Shown: one piece after another, positions 9,981 to 21,986 of the stretch
Layout of the letters: the number at the start of each line of letters is the position of its first letter
Position numbering within the stretch: position 1 is the first letter of the stretch
Origin: an uncultured Alphaproteobacteria bacterium
GTDB lineage: Bacteria; Pseudomonadota; Alphaproteobacteria; MPNO01; UBA2964
Reading direction: 5' to 3'
Length of the DNA: 64,000 nt
NCBI GenBank assembly: GCA_951812775.1
Contig: OX638326.1
Coordinates: forward strand, 3,111,391 to 3,175,390
Position numbers and translations under genes: made by a program
The notes under the pieces: model-generated
The model's input: only the letters and a program-made list of their open reading frames with translations
Databases searched by the model: none
What the model was told of the DNA's origin: nothing

Positions 9981-10873
9981 AAGGACTTCTGGCCGCGAGA
10001 GCGTATGAGAGGGCTGTTCAGATTGGCGGCCTCGGCAAAGACGCCCGACCGGATCAGCATTGGCATCAATCTTTGCACCAGGTGCATCAATGCTACCACT
10101 CTCAAACAAAAGGTCCGTGACGTATCCCACTAGCTACTGGCGTCTGGGCAAATGACTGTGGCGAGACAGTCATGCTGGACCTCCAGCGGCCGACGGGCGG
10201 CGTCCCTAAGCGGCGAGACGAAACCTTCCGGCGACAGAATCCGCCCAATAGGGAGGCCCAGGACGTAACTCTGTCACAACGATCCGATAGCAGGAGATGC
10301 CCCTTGGATGGATTGCAGCCGTCTCCGACTTTCTATCTCGCCGTCAACCATCGCATGTTCGAAAACAGGCTTTGATCGTCGGCGCAACAGACTGTCCTCC
10401 GGTGGCAAGCGGCGCACAAACTGATCCAAGGATCTCTTCATGCGTTTTCTGCCCGCCATGGCGGTCTGCGTTCCAGCCAAGTCTCACATTAGCTTCCCTT
10501 TCGGGAAATCTGCCGTGAGTGACTATTGAACCGGTGAACCACCCCGTCCCTGCAACGCCAAAGATCAATGGTCTTGCGACCTCCCTGTTGTAGAAACAGA
10601 TCCCGAATGGTTCATACGCTCTCACGTACGGAAATGTTCTAAAGGATTGCGGATTTGAGCAATGTTTATTTGAGTGATTCGCCCATTTTCTTGTGCATAA
10701 AGAATGCACCTTTCCCCAATTGCCAAACAATTCTTCCACAGGATTACTCACAATGCGGAGACGTATGGACTGAGCGGGTTTTCGGCAATGGACTGCAACA
10801 TATTGATGCCGTTAGAGAATGTTATAACAATGACAGGAATAGACCGGAATGTTGTAGACAGAATTGACTAGCG
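9981..10873. other. ~0.9 kb without a supported gene
   Basis: Between the CoA-ester lyase and the sdh operon. Open frames here (longest 135 codons on the minus strand, 10344-10751) have no recognised family and no good ribosome site. No tRNA, RNase P, tmRNA or riboswitch signature could be recognised by eye. It may hold the sdh promoter and regulatory DNA, a non-coding RNA, or a decayed gene. Confidence 0.5.
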
Positions 10874-10954
10874 ATGGGCGAAGGTCTAAACAATTCGAAG
10901 AAGCGCGGGTATGACGCCAATTGCGCATCGAACGACAATACGGGAAGAGTGTAA
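10874..10954 (+). CDS. possible 26-codon leader ORF overlapping sdhC start
   Basis: ATG at 10874 opens a 26-residue frame (MGEGLNNSKKRGYDANCASN...) whose TAA stop shares its last base with the sdhC start (TAATG). This is the arrangement seen between the following sdh genes, so translational coupling is possible. There is no clear ribosome site in front of it and no known family, so it could be chance. Confidence 0.25.
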   Translation: MGEGLNNSKKRGYDANCASNDNTGRV

Positions 10955-11349
10955 TGGACACCCGAGAGCGTCCGCTTTCTCCGCACCTCCAAGTTTACAA
11001 GCCGCAGCTGACTTCCACCCTTTCAATTATGCACCGCATGACCGGTGTTGCATTGGCAGTGGGTACATTACTTCTTGTCTGGTGGCTGGTAGCGGCATCC
11101 TTGGGCGGCGAGGCCTTTACAACAATTCAATCGATCATTGGCAGCTGGTTTGGGAGACTGCTCCTCTTTGGCTGGTCTTTCGCCCTGTTTTATCATCTCT
11201 GTAACGGCATCCGGCATTTGTTCTGGGATATGGGCAAGGGGCTCGATTTGTCAGCGGCTTATCGTTCAGGCTGGATTGTGGTTTCGCTTGCGATCATTCT
11301 GACTATTTCAGCATGGATCTGCGGCTATCATTCGATGGGAGTGCTATAA
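10954..11349 (+). CDS. sdhC: succinate dehydrogenase cytochrome b556 subunit
   Basis: 131-aa inner-membrane anchor with three hydrophobic helices that binds haem b and quinone in complex II. The start at 10954 gives the family N terminus ERPLSPHLQVYKPQLTSTLSIMHRMTG. The haem-ligand region FYHLCNGIRHLFWDMG is intact. The upstream in-frame start at 10921 would add an unconserved extension. The stop overlaps the sdhD start by one base (TAATG). Confidence 0.96.
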   Translation: MDTRERPLSPHLQVYKPQLTSTLSIMHRMTGVALAVGTLLLVWWLVAASLGGEAFTTIQSIIGSWFGRLLLFGWSFALFYHLCNGIRHLFWDMGKGLDLSAAYRSGWIVVSLAIILTISAWICGYHSMGVL

Positions 11350-11729
11350 TGAGTTTACGCACCGATCTCGGAAAAGTCCGCGGCCTTGGATCCGCGAAAG
11401 AAGGTGTCGCTCATTGGTGGGCGCAGAGGCTAACCGCTATAGCGCTAGTCCCTTTAATGCTGTGGCTGGTGATCAATATTGCACATTTGGCCGGTGCCGA
11501 TGTTAAGGCGGTGCAGGCGTGGATCGCGAGTCCCGTAACTTCTGTGCTTCTTATCTTGATGATTGTCGCGGTTTTCCATCACATGCAGCTTGGGTTGCAG
11601 GTTGTTATCGAAGATTATGTTCATACCGAATGGTTGAAAGTTGCTTGCATCATTGCCGTCAAGTTTGCGGCGATCGCGTTGGCAGCGATTTCGCTGTTTG
11701 CCATCCTTAAAATTGCGTTCGCAGGTTGA
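11349..11729 (+). CDS. sdhD: succinate dehydrogenase membrane anchor subunit
   Basis: 126 aa with three hydrophobic helices; second anchor of complex II. Begins MSLRTDLGKVRGLGSAKEG and has the alphaproteobacterial HWWAQRLTAIALVPL motif and the haem histidine region VFHHMQLGLQVVIEDYVH. The start at 11349 overlaps the sdhC stop; a frame from 11313 inside sdhC is not used. sdhA follows after six bases. Confidence 0.95.
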   Translation: MSLRTDLGKVRGLGSAKEGVAHWWAQRLTAIALVPLMLWLVINIAHLAGADVKAVQAWIASPVTSVLLILMIVAVFHHMQLGLQVVIEDYVHTEWLKVACIIAVKFAAIALAAISLFAILKIAFAG

Positions 11730-11735
11730 TACTCC

Positions 11736-13538
11736 ATGGCTAATTCCGGCAAGTCTTACGACATTATTGATCACACCTATGATGTTGTCGTTATCGGTGC
11801 AGGGGGCGCGGGTTTACGAGCCACGTTTGGCTTGGCCCTTAAGGGGTTAAAGACCGCTTGCATCACAAAGGTGTTTCCAACACGTAGCCACACAGTTGCG
11901 GCGCAGGGCGGTATTTCGGCGGCGCTGGGTAATATGGGGAAAGATGATTGGCGTTGGCACTTCTATGACACTGTAAAAGGTGCCGACTGGCTCGGCGATC
12001 AGGACGCTATTGAATATATGTGTCGTGAAGCGATGCCATCGGTCATTGAGCTTGAACATTATGGCGTACCGTTTTCCCGTACGGATTCTGGCGAGATTTA
12101 TCAACGCCCCTTCGGCGGAATGACGACAGAATATGGTGAGGGCCCGCCAGCGCATCGTACGTGTGCTGCCGCTGACCGCACAGGACACGCCATTTTGCAC
12201 ACGCTGTACCAGCAATCGCTGCGTAACCAGGCGGAATTCTTTATTGAATATTTTGCACTGGACTTGATTCATGATGTGGACGGCAAGATTGCCGGTGTCA
12301 TGGCATGGAACTTAGACGACGGGACAATCCATCGATTCCGAGCGCAGACGGTGATTATTGCGACAGGGGGTTATGGCCGTTGCTATTTCTCTTGCACTGG
12401 TGCCCATACGCAGACCGGTGATGGCAGCGCCATGGTGTTGCGCGCTGGTTTGCCGTTGCAGGATATGGAATTCATCCAGTTCCATCCGACAGGTATTTAC
12501 GGTGCGGGCGCTCTGATCACGGAAGGTGTTCGCGGCGAAGGCGGATATCTGACAAATTCGGAGGGTGAGCGCTTTATGGAACGCTATGCGCCGCATGCCA
12601 AGGACTTGGCGTCGCGCGATGTCGTAAGCCGTTCCATGACAATTGAAATGAATGAAGGGCGCGGAGTTGGTCCCGACAAAGACTATATCCACCTTCATAT
12701 TGAGCATCTTGAACCAGAGGTGATTAACGAGCGTTTGCCTGGCATTTCGGAAACAGCACGTATTTTTGCGAACGTTGATGTAACACGGGAGCCGATCCCG
12801 GTTCTGCCAACTGTCCATTATAATATGGGCGGTGTACCGACTAACTATCTGGGTGAAGCCTTGATCCCGGAAGGGGATGATCCTGACGTTGTCGTGCCGG
12901 GCTTGATGGCTGTGGGCGAAGCGGCTTGCGTGTCGGTTCATGGCGCCAATCGTCTGGGCTCAAACTCACTTCTTGATTTGGTTGTCTTTGGCAGGGCGGC
13001 AGCGGACCGTTGCGCGGAAGTCCTGACGCCTGGCGCTAAGCAGGCGGAATTGCCCGCTGATGCAGGCGATAATGCCTTAGCTTGGTTGGATGATCGTCGT
13101 CATGGCGATGGTGATATCACAACCGCTGAAATTCGTCTGGAAATGCAGCGCGCCATGCAAACCCATTGTGCGGTGTTCCGGACGGAAGAGGTTATGGCCG
13201 AGGGTGTTGAGAAAATGGCCAAGATATGGTCACAGAAAGACAACCTCAAAATTGCGGATCGCGGCATGATCTGGAATTCGGATATGGTTGAGACTCTTGA
13301 GTTTGATAATCTTCTGCAGCAGGCGTTGGTCAGCATCCATGGCGCAATTAATCGTAAGGAAAGCCGTGGTGGCCATGCGCGCGAGGATTATCCGGACCGT
13401 GACGACGAGAACTGGATGAAACATACAGTCGCTTGGCTCAACGATGATGGGACGAGCCGATTTGAATACCGACCGGTCCATAATAAAACGCTGACGGATG
13501 ATGTCGAGGCTGTGCCACCTAAAGCACGCGTTTATTAA
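11736..13538 (+). CDS. sdhA: succinate dehydrogenase flavoprotein subunit
   Basis: 600-aa catalytic subunit that oxidises succinate to fumarate using covalently bound FAD. N-terminal FAD fold [13 protein letters not shown]; His52 in [14 protein letters not shown] is the covalent FAD site; substrate region [22 protein letters not shown]-terminal [22 protein letters not shown]. Length is typical. Part of sdhCDAB with short or no gaps. Confidence 0.98.
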   Translation: MANSGKSYDIIDHTYDVVVIGAGGAGLRATFGLALKGLKTACITKVFPTRSHTVAAQGGISAALGNMGKDDWRWHFYDTVKGADWLGDQDAIEYMCREAMPSVIELEHYGVPFSRTDSGEIYQRPFGGMTTEYGEGPPAHRTCAAADRTGHAILHTLYQQSLRNQAEFFIEYFALDLIHDVDGKIAGVMAWNLDDGTIHRFRAQTVIIATGGYGRCYFSCTGAHTQTGDGSAMVLRAGLPLQDMEFIQFHPTGIYGAGALITEGVRGEGGYLTNSEGERFMERYAPHAKDLASRDVVSRSMTIEMNEGRGVGPDKDYIHLHIEHLEPEVINERLPGISETARIFANVDVTREPIPVLPTVHYNMGGVPTNYLGEALIPEGDDPDVVVPGLMAVGEAACVSVHGANRLGSNSLLDLVVFGRAAADRCAEVLTPGAKQAELPADAGDNALAWLDDRRHGDGDITTAEIRLEMQRAMQTHCAVFRTEEVMAEGVEKMAKIWSQKDNLKIADRGMIWNSDMVETLEFDNLLQQALVSIHGAINRKESRGGHAREDYPDRDDENWMKHTVAWLNDDGTSRFEYRPVHNKTLTDDVEAVPPKARVY

Positions 13539-13605
13539 GGTCGGGTTTTGCTAACTGCTCTTTTAGATATCGATGCCACAGTGAAGGCTTCAACGAGGAT
13601 ACAAC

Positions 13606-14385
13606 ATGGCTGAATTCGCGCTCCCCGCCAATTCAAAGGTAAAAACCGGGAAGACCCACAAGGCGCCAGATGGTGCCACAAATATCAAACGCTTTCAGGT
13701 CTATCGTTATGATCCTGACAGCGGGGACAATCCCAGTGTCGACACGTATGAAGTGGATATGGATGCGTGCGGGCCGATGGTTCTTGATGCGCTGATTAAA
13801 ATTAAGAACGAGATGGATTCGACACTAACCTTCCGGCGTTCTTGTCGTGAAGGTGTGTGTGGCTCTTGCGCGATGAATGTTGATGGTTCGAACACGCTGT
13901 CCTGCATCAAGGCAATTGATGAAATCAAGGGCGATGCCAAGATTTACCCGCTGCCGCATATGGAAGTCGTTAAAGACCTCGTTCCCGACTTGAAACGCGC
14001 CTATGCGCAATACACCTCCATCGAACCCTGGCTGAAAACGACCAGCCCGCCGCCACCAGATAAGGAACGGCTGCAAAGTCCTGAAGAGCGCGCCAAGCTT
14101 GATGGCTTATGGGAATGCGTTTTGTGTTTCTGCTGTTCGACCAGCTGTCCGAGTTATTGGTGGAATGGCGACCGCTATCTTGGTCCGGCGGCGTTGCTTC
14201 AAGCTTATCGATGGATTGCAGACTCACGTGATGAAGACACCGGTGAACGGTTGGATAATCTTGAGGATCCATTCCGTTTATATCGTTGTCACATGATCAT
14301 GAACTGCACCAAAACCTGTCCTAAGCATCTTAACCCGGCAAAGGCGATCGCCGAAATCAAGATGCATATGGTGGAACGGCGCTAA
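13606..14385 (+). CDS. sdhB: succinate dehydrogenase iron-sulfur subunit
   Basis: 259 aa; passes electrons from FAD to quinone. All three cluster motifs are present: [12 protein letters not shown] plus a later Cys for [2Fe-2S], [16 protein letters not shown] and [21 protein letters not shown] for the 4Fe and 3Fe clusters. It starts 67 bases after sdhA with an acgagg ribosome region. Last gene of complex II; about 240 bases with weak hairpins separate it from mdh. Confidence 0.98.
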   Translation: MAEFALPANSKVKTGKTHKAPDGATNIKRFQVYRYDPDSGDNPSVDTYEVDMDACGPMVLDALIKIKNEMDSTLTFRRSCREGVCGSCAMNVDGSNTLSCIKAIDEIKGDAKIYPLPHMEVVKDLVPDLKRAYAQYTSIEPWLKTTSPPPPDKERLQSPEERAKLDGLWECVLCFCCSTSCPSYWWNGDRYLGPAALLQAYRWIADSRDEDTGERLDNLEDPFRLYRCHMIMNCTKTCPKHLNPAKAIAEIKMHMVERR

Positions 14386-14481
14386 TACCAGCTGGTAGCA
14401 CCGTTATTGGCGTTGGAAACCGGTGTTAAAATCTTCATTTTGGTACCAAACGCATTTCGCACAGCTAATGGACTCCTTTTT

Positions 14482-14502
14482 GGCGATTTTTCGCCCGTTT
14501 TT
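14482..14502 (+). terminator. weak terminator-like hairpin after sdhB
   Basis: A 5-bp stem ggcga / tcgcc with a TTTT loop, followed by cg and five T residues. A second small hairpin (gcgcca / tggcgc, 14535-14550) follows. Either could partly separate sdhCDAB from mdh; both are weak. Confidence 0.35.
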
Positions 14503-14614
14503 CTTGCTCTTTTCAGACAAAACAGGTAGTTACCGCGCCAGTCGTGGCGCTTTAACCATAAAGACACCGTTGATGGTTAAAAACCCCGTGGAATACAACC
14601 AATCGATCGATTGA

Positions 14615-15640
<1,026 letters not shown>

Positions 15641-15672
15641 ATTTCTGACAAAAATTCAAAGGCTCGTCGCGC

Positions 15673-16842
15673 ATGAATATTCATGAATATCAGGCCAAGG
15701 AAGTCCTTCGGGGCTTTGGGGTCGCGGTTCCCAAAGGGGGTGTCGCGTATACCCCTGATGAAGCTGTAAAAGTAGCTGAAGAGCTTGATGGCCCGGTCTG
15801 GGTCGTCAAGGCACAGATCCATGCCGGTGGACGTGGCAAGGGTGGCGGTGTGAAGCTTGCTAAATCTATTGATGAGGTTAGGCAGCTGGCCGATGAGATG
15901 ATCGGTATGACACTGGTAACCCATCAGACCGGCCCTGAAGGTAAAGAAGTTGGTCGTGTATATGTAGAAGATGGATGTGACATCGTGCGCGAACTTTATC
16001 TCGGATTGCTGATCGATCGTGCGACGAGCCGTGTGACGATTATGGCCTCGACAGAAGGCGGAATGGAAATCGAAGAAGTTGCTGCCAAGACGCCGGAGAA
16101 AATTCTCAAAGTTGCGATTGATCCAGCAAGTGGCATGCAGGCATTTCACGCCCGCAAGATAGTCTTTGGGCTCGGCCTTGAAGGTAATCAGGTCAAGTCG
16201 GCGGTGAAGTTCCTGATGGCGATGTATACAGCGTTTGAGCAGCTTGATGCGTCGATTGTGGAAATTAACCCGCTGGTTGTTACCGGTGCTGGTGATGTCA
16301 TCGCGCTTGATGCGAAAATGAATTTCGATGACAACGCCTTGTTCCGTCACAAAGACATTGCAGAATTGCGGGACGAGAGCGAAGAAGACCCGACAGAGTT
16401 GGAAGCCGCGAAGTTCGATCTCAATTACGTCAAGCTGGATGGCAATATCGGTTGCATGGTCAACGGGGCCGGCCTTGCCATGGCAACGATGGATATCATC
16501 AAGCTCTATGGTGGTGAGCCTGCGAACTTTCTCGACGTTGGCGGTGGCGCTTCCCGCGAAAGGGTCACGGCGGCATTTAAATTGATCCTTTCCGATCCCA
16601 ATGTTGAAGGTCTGCTGGTCAATATCTTTGGTGGCATCATGCGCTGCGATGTTATTGCGGAAGGGGTGGTCGCGGCAGCTCGTGAAGTCAGCCTTACGGT
16701 TCCACTGATTGTTCGACTGGCCGGAACCAATGTTGAGTTGGGTAAGAAAATTCTCGAAGAATCTGGTTTGCCAATCATTGCAGCAGACGATTTGGGTGAT
16801 GCTGCTGAGAAGGCTGTTAAGGCCGTGAAGGAGGCCGCGTAA
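15673..16842 (+). CDS. sucC: succinyl-CoA synthetase beta subunit
   Basis: 389 aa; binds nucleotide and, with SucD, interconverts succinyl-CoA and succinate with substrate-level phosphorylation. ATP-grasp fold at the N terminus ([35 protein letters not shown]), C-terminal ligase domain with [16 protein letters not shown] and [11 protein letters not shown]. The TAA stop overlaps the sucD start (TAATG), so the subunits are coupled. Confidence 0.98.
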   Translation: MNIHEYQAKEVLRGFGVAVPKGGVAYTPDEAVKVAEELDGPVWVVKAQIHAGGRGKGGGVKLAKSIDEVRQLADEMIGMTLVTHQTGPEGKEVGRVYVEDGCDIVRELYLGLLIDRATSRVTIMASTEGGMEIEEVAAKTPEKILKVAIDPASGMQAFHARKIVFGLGLEGNQVKSAVKFLMAMYTAFEQLDASIVEINPLVVTGAGDVIALDAKMNFDDNALFRHKDIAELRDESEEDPTELEAAKFDLNYVKLDGNIGCMVNGAGLAMATMDIIKLYGGEPANFLDVGGGASRERVTAAFKLILSDPNVEGLLVNIFGGIMRCDVIAEGVVAAAREVSLTVPLIVRLAGTNVELGKKILEESGLPIIAADDLGDAAEKAVKAVKEAA

Positions 16843-17717
16843 TGGCTGTTCTCGTCGATAAAAACACAAAGGTAATTTGCCAGGGCTTTACCGGGGCACA
16901 AGGCACGTTCCATTCTGAACAGGCCATCGCCTATGGGACACAGATGGTTGGTGGTGTGACACCCGGCAAGGGTGGCGAACAACACCTTGATCTGCCGGTA
17001 TTTGATACCGTTGGAGAGGCAATAGAAAAAACCGGCGCAAATGCCAGTGTGATCTATGTACCGCCGCCCTTCGCGGCTGATGCCATCCTCGAAGCAATTG
17101 AGGCAGAGATGCCTTTGGCGATCTGTATCACCGAAGGTATTCCCGTTGTCGATATGGTGCGGGTAAAACGGGCATTGTCCGGGTCGTCAACACGGCTGAT
17201 CGGTCCGAACTGCCCAGGCGTGATTACACCTGATGAATGCAAGATCGGCATTATGCCTGGTCATATCCATCAGCGTGGCAAAATCGGTATTGTTTCCCGG
17301 TCAGGCACGCTGACCTATGAAGCCGTCGCCCAGACTACCGCTGCAGGGCTCGGTCAGACGACTTGTATCGGTATCGGCGGTGACCCGGTGAATGGCACCA
17401 ACTTTATAGATTGTCTGGACATGTTCCTGGGTGATGACGAAACCCAGGGGATTGTCATGATCGGTGAAATTGGTGGTAGCGCTGAAGAAGATGCCGCCGA
17501 ATTTCTGAAACAGTCGAAGGTCAAGAAACCGGTTGTTGGGTTTATCGCTGGTGTAACCGCGCCTCCGGGTCGTCGCATGGGTCACGCCGGTGCGATTATT
17601 TCCGGTGGTAAGGGCGGCGCTGACGACAAGATGGAAGCGATGAAAAGCGCTGGGATTACGGTTGCGGATGCGCCGGCTGCCCTTGGCGAAACGATGTTAA
17701 AGATTATGAAGGGCTAA
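16842..17717 (+). CDS. sucD: succinyl-CoA synthetase alpha subunit
   Basis: 291 aa; CoA-binding and phosphohistidine subunit. CoA-binding Rossmann fold begins [22 protein letters not shown]; the phosphorylated His is in [20 protein letters not shown]; also [20 protein letters not shown]. Overlaps sucC by one base. A gap of ~105 bases with an inverted repeat precedes sucA. Confidence 0.98.
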   Translation: MAVLVDKNTKVICQGFTGAQGTFHSEQAIAYGTQMVGGVTPGKGGEQHLDLPVFDTVGEAIEKTGANASVIYVPPPFAADAILEAIEAEMPLAICITEGIPVVDMVRVKRALSGSSTRLIGPNCPGVITPDECKIGIMPGHIHQRGKIGIVSRSGTLTYEAVAQTTAAGLGQTTCIGIGGDPVNGTNFIDCLDMFLGDDETQGIVMIGEIGGSAEEDAAEFLKQSKVKKPVVGFIAGVTAPPGRRMGHAGAIISGGKGGADDKMEAMKSAGITVADAPAALGETMLKIMKG

Positions 17718-17736
17718 TCGGCCGGCTAAATTATCA

Positions 17737-17781
17737 TTTTCTCTTAACCATAGTGACGTATGAGTTGGCGGTTAGAGAAAA
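17737..17781 (+). promoter_or_regulatory. inverted repeat between sucD and sucA
   Basis: Sequence ttttctcttaacc (17737-17749) pairs with ggttagagaaaa (17770-17781), leaving one bulged T and a 20-base loop. It lies 43 bases before the sucA start. It could be an operator-like dyad or an mRNA hairpin adjusting sucCD against sucAB expression. No T run follows, so it is not a standard terminator. Confidence 0.4.
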
Positions 17782-17823
17782 CATGGTGAGACAATTCGTT
17801 TAGGCAATTCGCTTGGACAAAGT

Positions 17824-20691
17824 ATGTCGATAGAGACTTTCGAACGGAATTCGTTTCTCGCAGGCGGTAATGCCGCCTTCGTTGAAGACCTGTACACCCG
17901 CTATATCGAAGATGCGTCGTCGGTAGATGATGAATGGCAAAGATTTTTTGCCGATCTGCAGGATGAGGCCCCCAACATATTGCAATCTCTAAGAGGAGCG
18001 AGCTGGGCGCCGCGCGGAAAACGCGTCGTCGGTGTTGAAGCTTATGACGAAGCACCAAAAGCCAATGGCAAGGCTGCCTCTGTCACTTCGGAAGACAGCC
18101 GTCAGGCAACGGTAGATTCCTTACATGCGCTGATGCTAATCCGCTCGTACCGGGTCCGGGGTCATCTTGCCTCAAACATGGACCCGTTGGGCCTTTATCA
18201 GCATGAAGAAAATTCCGAGCTTGATTATCGGTCCTATGGCTTTACGGAAGCGGATCTCGACAAGCATATTTTTATCGACAATGTGCTCGGGATCGACAAT
18301 CCGACTCTCCGGGAAATCCTTGATCGTCTGCAACAGACCTATTGCGGCACAATCGGTGTCGAATTCATGCACATTCAGGAGCCGGATCAAAAGCAATGGA
18401 TTCGCGAACGCATTGAGGAAAGCCACAACCGTACGGAATTTACCCAGCGTGGCCGGGAGGCAATCCTCGAACGGCTTAGTGAAGCCGAAGGGTTTGAAAA
18501 TTTTCTGAACGTCAAATATCCGGGCGCCAAGAGATTTGGTCTCGATGGCGGTGAAAGCTTGATTCCTGCGCTTGAGCAGATTCTTAAACGGGGAAGCCAG
18601 CTTGGTATCGAGGAAGTGGTTATCGGCATGCCCCACCGGGGGCGTCTGTCGGTTCTGGCCAATGTTCTGAAGAAACCCTATGTCGCGATCCTGTCTGAAT
18701 TTCAGGGGCAATCCTCAAATCCTGAAGAAGTACAGGGCTCGGGCGATGTGAAATATCATCTTGGTACATCCGCTAACCTGGTTTTTGACGGCAAAAATGT
18801 TCATCTTTCCCTATCGCCAAACCCGTCACATCTCGAAGCAGTTGACCCTGTTATCGTCGGACGTGTTCGCGCCAAGCAACATCAATTGAAAGACAAAGAA
18901 CGGCGTCGTGTGCTTGGAATTTTGATGCATGGCGATGCTGCTTTTGCGGGGCAGGGGCTTGTCGCTGAGACCTTCGCTCTTTCCGATGTTCGGGGGTATC
19001 GCGCTGGCGGGACAATTCATTTTATCGTCAATAATCAGATCGGATTTACCACCAATCCGCGCGATTCGCGTTCTTCGCCTTATCCATCTGACGTATCCAA
19101 AACTGTTCAGTCACCCATTTTTCACGTCAATGGTGATGATCCAGAAGCCGTCATTCATGTTGCCCGTATTGCTACTGAGTTCCGGCAGGAATTCCGTAAG
19201 GATGTCGTGATCGATATGTGGTGTTATCGCCGTTTTGGTCACAATGAAGGAGATGAACCGGCCTTCACGCAACCGCTTATGTACAAGGCCATCGCCAATC
19301 AGCCGAGTACCAGAAAAATATACGAAAAGAAGTTGTTGGCTGAAGGCGCGATCACGGAAGAGCAAGCGGAATCGCTGACAGACCGATTGCGGGATCAACT
19401 CAATGAAGATTTTGAAGCGGCGTCCAACTTTAAACCTAATAAGGCGGATTGGCTGGATGGACACTGGTCGCACATAAATGTTGCCCCGACGTTGGAAGAA
19501 CGGCGGGGCACGACTGATTTGCCCGAAGATACGCTGAAAAAAATCGGCAGCGCGCTGGTCTCTATTCCAGATGCTTTCAACATGCACCCTAAATTGGGTC
19601 GTATCATCGACAGCCGTAAGAAGGCGATCGAAAGCGGTGACGGGATAGATTGGTCAACTGCGGAAGCGCTGGCATTCGGCAGCCTGGTGCAGGAAGGGCA
19701 TTTGGTTCGTCTGGCCGGGCAGGATGTTCAGCGGGGCACGTTTTCGCAACGCCATGCCTATCTCATCGACCAGAAAACCGAAGAGAGCTATGTTCCACTG
19801 GAACATATTGCAGACGGCCAAGGGCGCTTTGTAGCGCATAACAGCCCGTTGTCTGAAGCAGGTGTACTCGGCTTTGAATACGGGATCAGTCTCGTTGAGC
19901 CGGATGCCTTGGTCATGTGGGAAGCGCAATTTGGCGATTTTGCCAATGGCGCGCAGGTGATTATCGACCAGTTTGTTGCCTCGGCGGAAAGCAAATGGTT
20001 ACGGATGTCCGGGATCGTCATACTTTTACCGCACGGCTATGAAGGGCAAGGTCCGGAGCATTCTTCTGCTCGTTTGGAGCGCTATCTGCAGCTTTGCGGC
20101 GAAGACAATATGCAGGTGGTTATGCCGACCACGCCGTCGAATTATTTCCACGTTTTGCGGCGGCAGATTCACCGGAATTTCCGGAAACCTCTGATCGTGA
20201 TGACACCGAAATCCCTGTTACGGCATAAGCTCTGTGTTTCGACGCTCGAGGATATGGGGCCTGGAACCTGCTTCCATCGTGTTCTCCCGGAAGCCGATAA
20301 GACCGTCGTTGACGACAAAGTGAAACGGGTCGTGTTGTGTTCCGGCAAGGTTTATTACGATCTCTATGCGGAGAGAAATGAACGCGGAATAGACGATATT
20401 GCTATCGTTCGAATTGAACAGCTTTATCCATTCCCCGCTGTCTCCTTGAAAGAGCAGCTTGAGCGTTACCAGAACGCCGATGTTGTCTGGTGTCAGGAAG
20501 AGCCAGCCAATATGGGTGCCTGGACGTTTATTGATCGGCGCATTGAAGCCATATTGGAAGACATTGATGGTGTTGCCAAACGACCCAGCTATGCGGGGCG
20601 GGTGGAAGCAGCCTCCCCGGCGACAGGTCTCGCAAAGCGTCATGCGAAAGAGCAGGCCGCCCTTGTGGATCAGGCATTGCACCTTAAATGA
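17824..20691 (+). CDS. sucA: 2-oxoglutarate dehydrogenase E1 component
   Basis: 955-aa thiamine-diphosphate enzyme that decarboxylates 2-oxoglutarate and passes the succinyl group to SucB. N terminus SFLAGGNAAFVEDLYTRYIED is the short E2-binding segment; GMPHRGRLSVLANV, the ThDP motif region HGDAAFAGQGLVAET through NNQIGFTTNPR, and the C-terminal transketolase half (LPHGYEGQGPEHSSARLERYLQ) are present. Length is normal. First gene of sucA-sucB-lpd. Confidence 0.98.
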   Translation: MSIETFERNSFLAGGNAAFVEDLYTRYIEDASSVDDEWQRFFADLQDEAPNILQSLRGASWAPRGKRVVGVEAYDEAPKANGKAASVTSEDSRQATVDSLHALMLIRSYRVRGHLASNMDPLGLYQHEENSELDYRSYGFTEADLDKHIFIDNVLGIDNPTLREILDRLQQTYCGTIGVEFMHIQEPDQKQWIRERIEESHNRTEFTQRGREAILERLSEAEGFENFLNVKYPGAKRFGLDGGESLIPALEQILKRGSQLGIEEVVIGMPHRGRLSVLANVLKKPYVAILSEFQGQSSNPEEVQGSGDVKYHLGTSANLVFDGKNVHLSLSPNPSHLEAVDPVIVGRVRAKQHQLKDKERRRVLGILMHGDAAFAGQGLVAETFALSDVRGYRAGGTIHFIVNNQIGFTTNPRDSRSSPYPSDVSKTVQSPIFHVNGDDPEAVIHVARIATEFRQEFRKDVVIDMWCYRRFGHNEGDEPAFTQPLMYKAIANQPSTRKIYEKKLLAEGAITEEQAESLTDRLRDQLNEDFEAASNFKPNKADWLDGHWSHINVAPTLEERRGTTDLPEDTLKKIGSALVSIPDAFNMHPKLGRIIDSRKKAIESGDGIDWSTAEALAFGSLVQEGHLVRLAGQDVQRGTFSQRHAYLIDQKTEESYVPLEHIADGQGRFVAHNSPLSEAGVLGFEYGISLVEPDALVMWEAQFGDFANGAQVIIDQFVASAESKWLRMSGIVILLPHGYEGQGPEHSSARLERYLQLCGEDNMQVVMPTTPSNYFHVLRRQIHRNFRKPLIVMTPKSLLRHKLCVSTLEDMGPGTCFHRVLPEADKTVVDDKVKRVVLCSGKVYYDLYAERNERGIDDIAIVRIEQLYPFPAVSLKEQLERYQNADVVWCQEEPANMGAWTFIDRRIEAILEDIDGVAKRPSYAGRVEAASPATGLAKRHAKEQAALVDQALHLK

Positions 20692-20738
20692 GTTAACGGA
20701 CGGATGAGCGATGGGCTCGTCCCTGGAAAGGCTAAGAC

Positions 20739-21959
20739 ATGGAAATCAAGGTTCCACAGCTCGGTGAGTCGGTTGCTGAAGCCACCGTGGCAAAATGGTT
20801 TAAGGCTGTTGGCGATACGATCAAACGCGACGAGCCGATTGTTGAGCTCGAAACTGACAAGGTTACGCTGGAGGTGCCTGCAGCAGCATCGGGCACGCTG
20901 GAATCGATTTCTGTTCAGGAAGGCACAGAAGTCGCGGTCGGCGCCGTCCTCGGTGTAATCGGCGATGGAAATGGTGTTGCCGCGCCCGCGTCTAAAGCTG
21001 CCGAAAAAACGGCGCCCGAGCCGGAATCGGTGCCTTCTGTGGCAGAACATGCGCAGACCCCGGCAGGAACGGATATTTCGCTTTCTCCCTCGGTTCGCAA
21101 AATGGTCGATGAAGGGAAAATAGATCCCAGTAAAATTACCGGTACCGGCAAAGGAGGCCGCCTGACAAAAGCAGATGTAAAGGTATACCTCGAGGACGAA
21201 CAAACCCCGGCTGGGTCCACGGCCGCGGCACCGGAAGTTAAATCATCCGTTTCGGTTGACCGGGGTGAAGAGCGGGTGCCGATGACACGGCTGCGTAAAC
21301 GGATCGCGGAACGCCTTAAAGAAGCACAAAATACAGCGGCCATGCTGACCACCTTTAATGAGGTGGATATGACGAATGTCATGGCAGCGCGGAAAAAATA
21401 CCAGGAAGATTTTCAGAAGAAGCATGGCGTAAAGCTTGGATTTATGTCGTTCTTCGCCAAAGCCTGTATTTCAGCCCTCAAAGAACTTCCAGCGGTCAAT
21501 GCGACGATTGATGGTGATGATATTGTTTATCGAAATTTTGTCGATCTCGGCGTCGCCGTAGGGACAGAACAGGGGCTGGTGGTGCCGGTCTTGCGGGACG
21601 CAGATCAGAAATCCTTTGCCGAAATTGAAAAAGAAATTGTCGGTCTCGGGAAAAAAGCCCGGGACGGTAATCTCTCCATGGACGAATTAACCGGCGGCAC
21701 CTTCACGATTACCAATGGTGGCGTTTATGGCTCGCTGATGTCGACACCAATCCTTAATCCGCCGCAGTCAGGAATTCTCGGGATGCACAAAATTCAGCCA
21801 CGCCCAATCGCGGTTGGTGATGCCATAGAAGTTCGTCCAATGATGTATCTCGCACTTTCATATGATCACAGAATTATTGATGGATCCGAAGCAGTGACGT
21901 TCCTGGTGCGGGTTAAAGAATGCATTGAAGAGCCGGACCGTATTCTTCTTGGGCTTTGA
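20739..21959 (+). CDS. sucB: dihydrolipoyllysine succinyltransferase (E2 of 2-oxoglutarate dehydrogenase)
   Basis: 406 aa. One lipoyl domain (residues ~1-77, lipoyl Lys in [13 protein letters not shown]), an Ala/Pro linker, a peripheral subunit-binding domain (~107-145, [32 protein letters not shown]), then the acyltransferase core with [18 protein letters not shown] and the catalytic [14 protein letters not shown]. An upstream in-frame-looking ATG at 20704 belongs to another frame. Sits between sucA and lpd. Confidence 0.98.
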   Translation: MEIKVPQLGESVAEATVAKWFKAVGDTIKRDEPIVELETDKVTLEVPAAASGTLESISVQEGTEVAVGAVLGVIGDGNGVAAPASKAAEKTAPEPESVPSVAEHAQTPAGTDISLSPSVRKMVDEGKIDPSKITGTGKGGRLTKADVKVYLEDEQTPAGSTAAAPEVKSSVSVDRGEERVPMTRLRKRIAERLKEAQNTAAMLTTFNEVDMTNVMAARKKYQEDFQKKHGVKLGFMSFFAKACISALKELPAVNATIDGDDIVYRNFVDLGVAVGTEQGLVVPVLRDADQKSFAEIEKEIVGLGKKARDGNLSMDELTGGTFTITNGGVYGSLMSTPILNPPQSGILGMHKIQPRPIAVGDAIEVRPMMYLALSYDHRIIDGSEAVTFLVRVKECIEEPDRILLGL

Positions 21960-21986
21960 TACTCTATCGCTTCACAGGAATTTGCC

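Noticed and set aside
10344-10751. 135-codon minus-strand frame in the gap before sdh
   Set aside because: No ribosome site, no family, and composition like the other frames in the gap.
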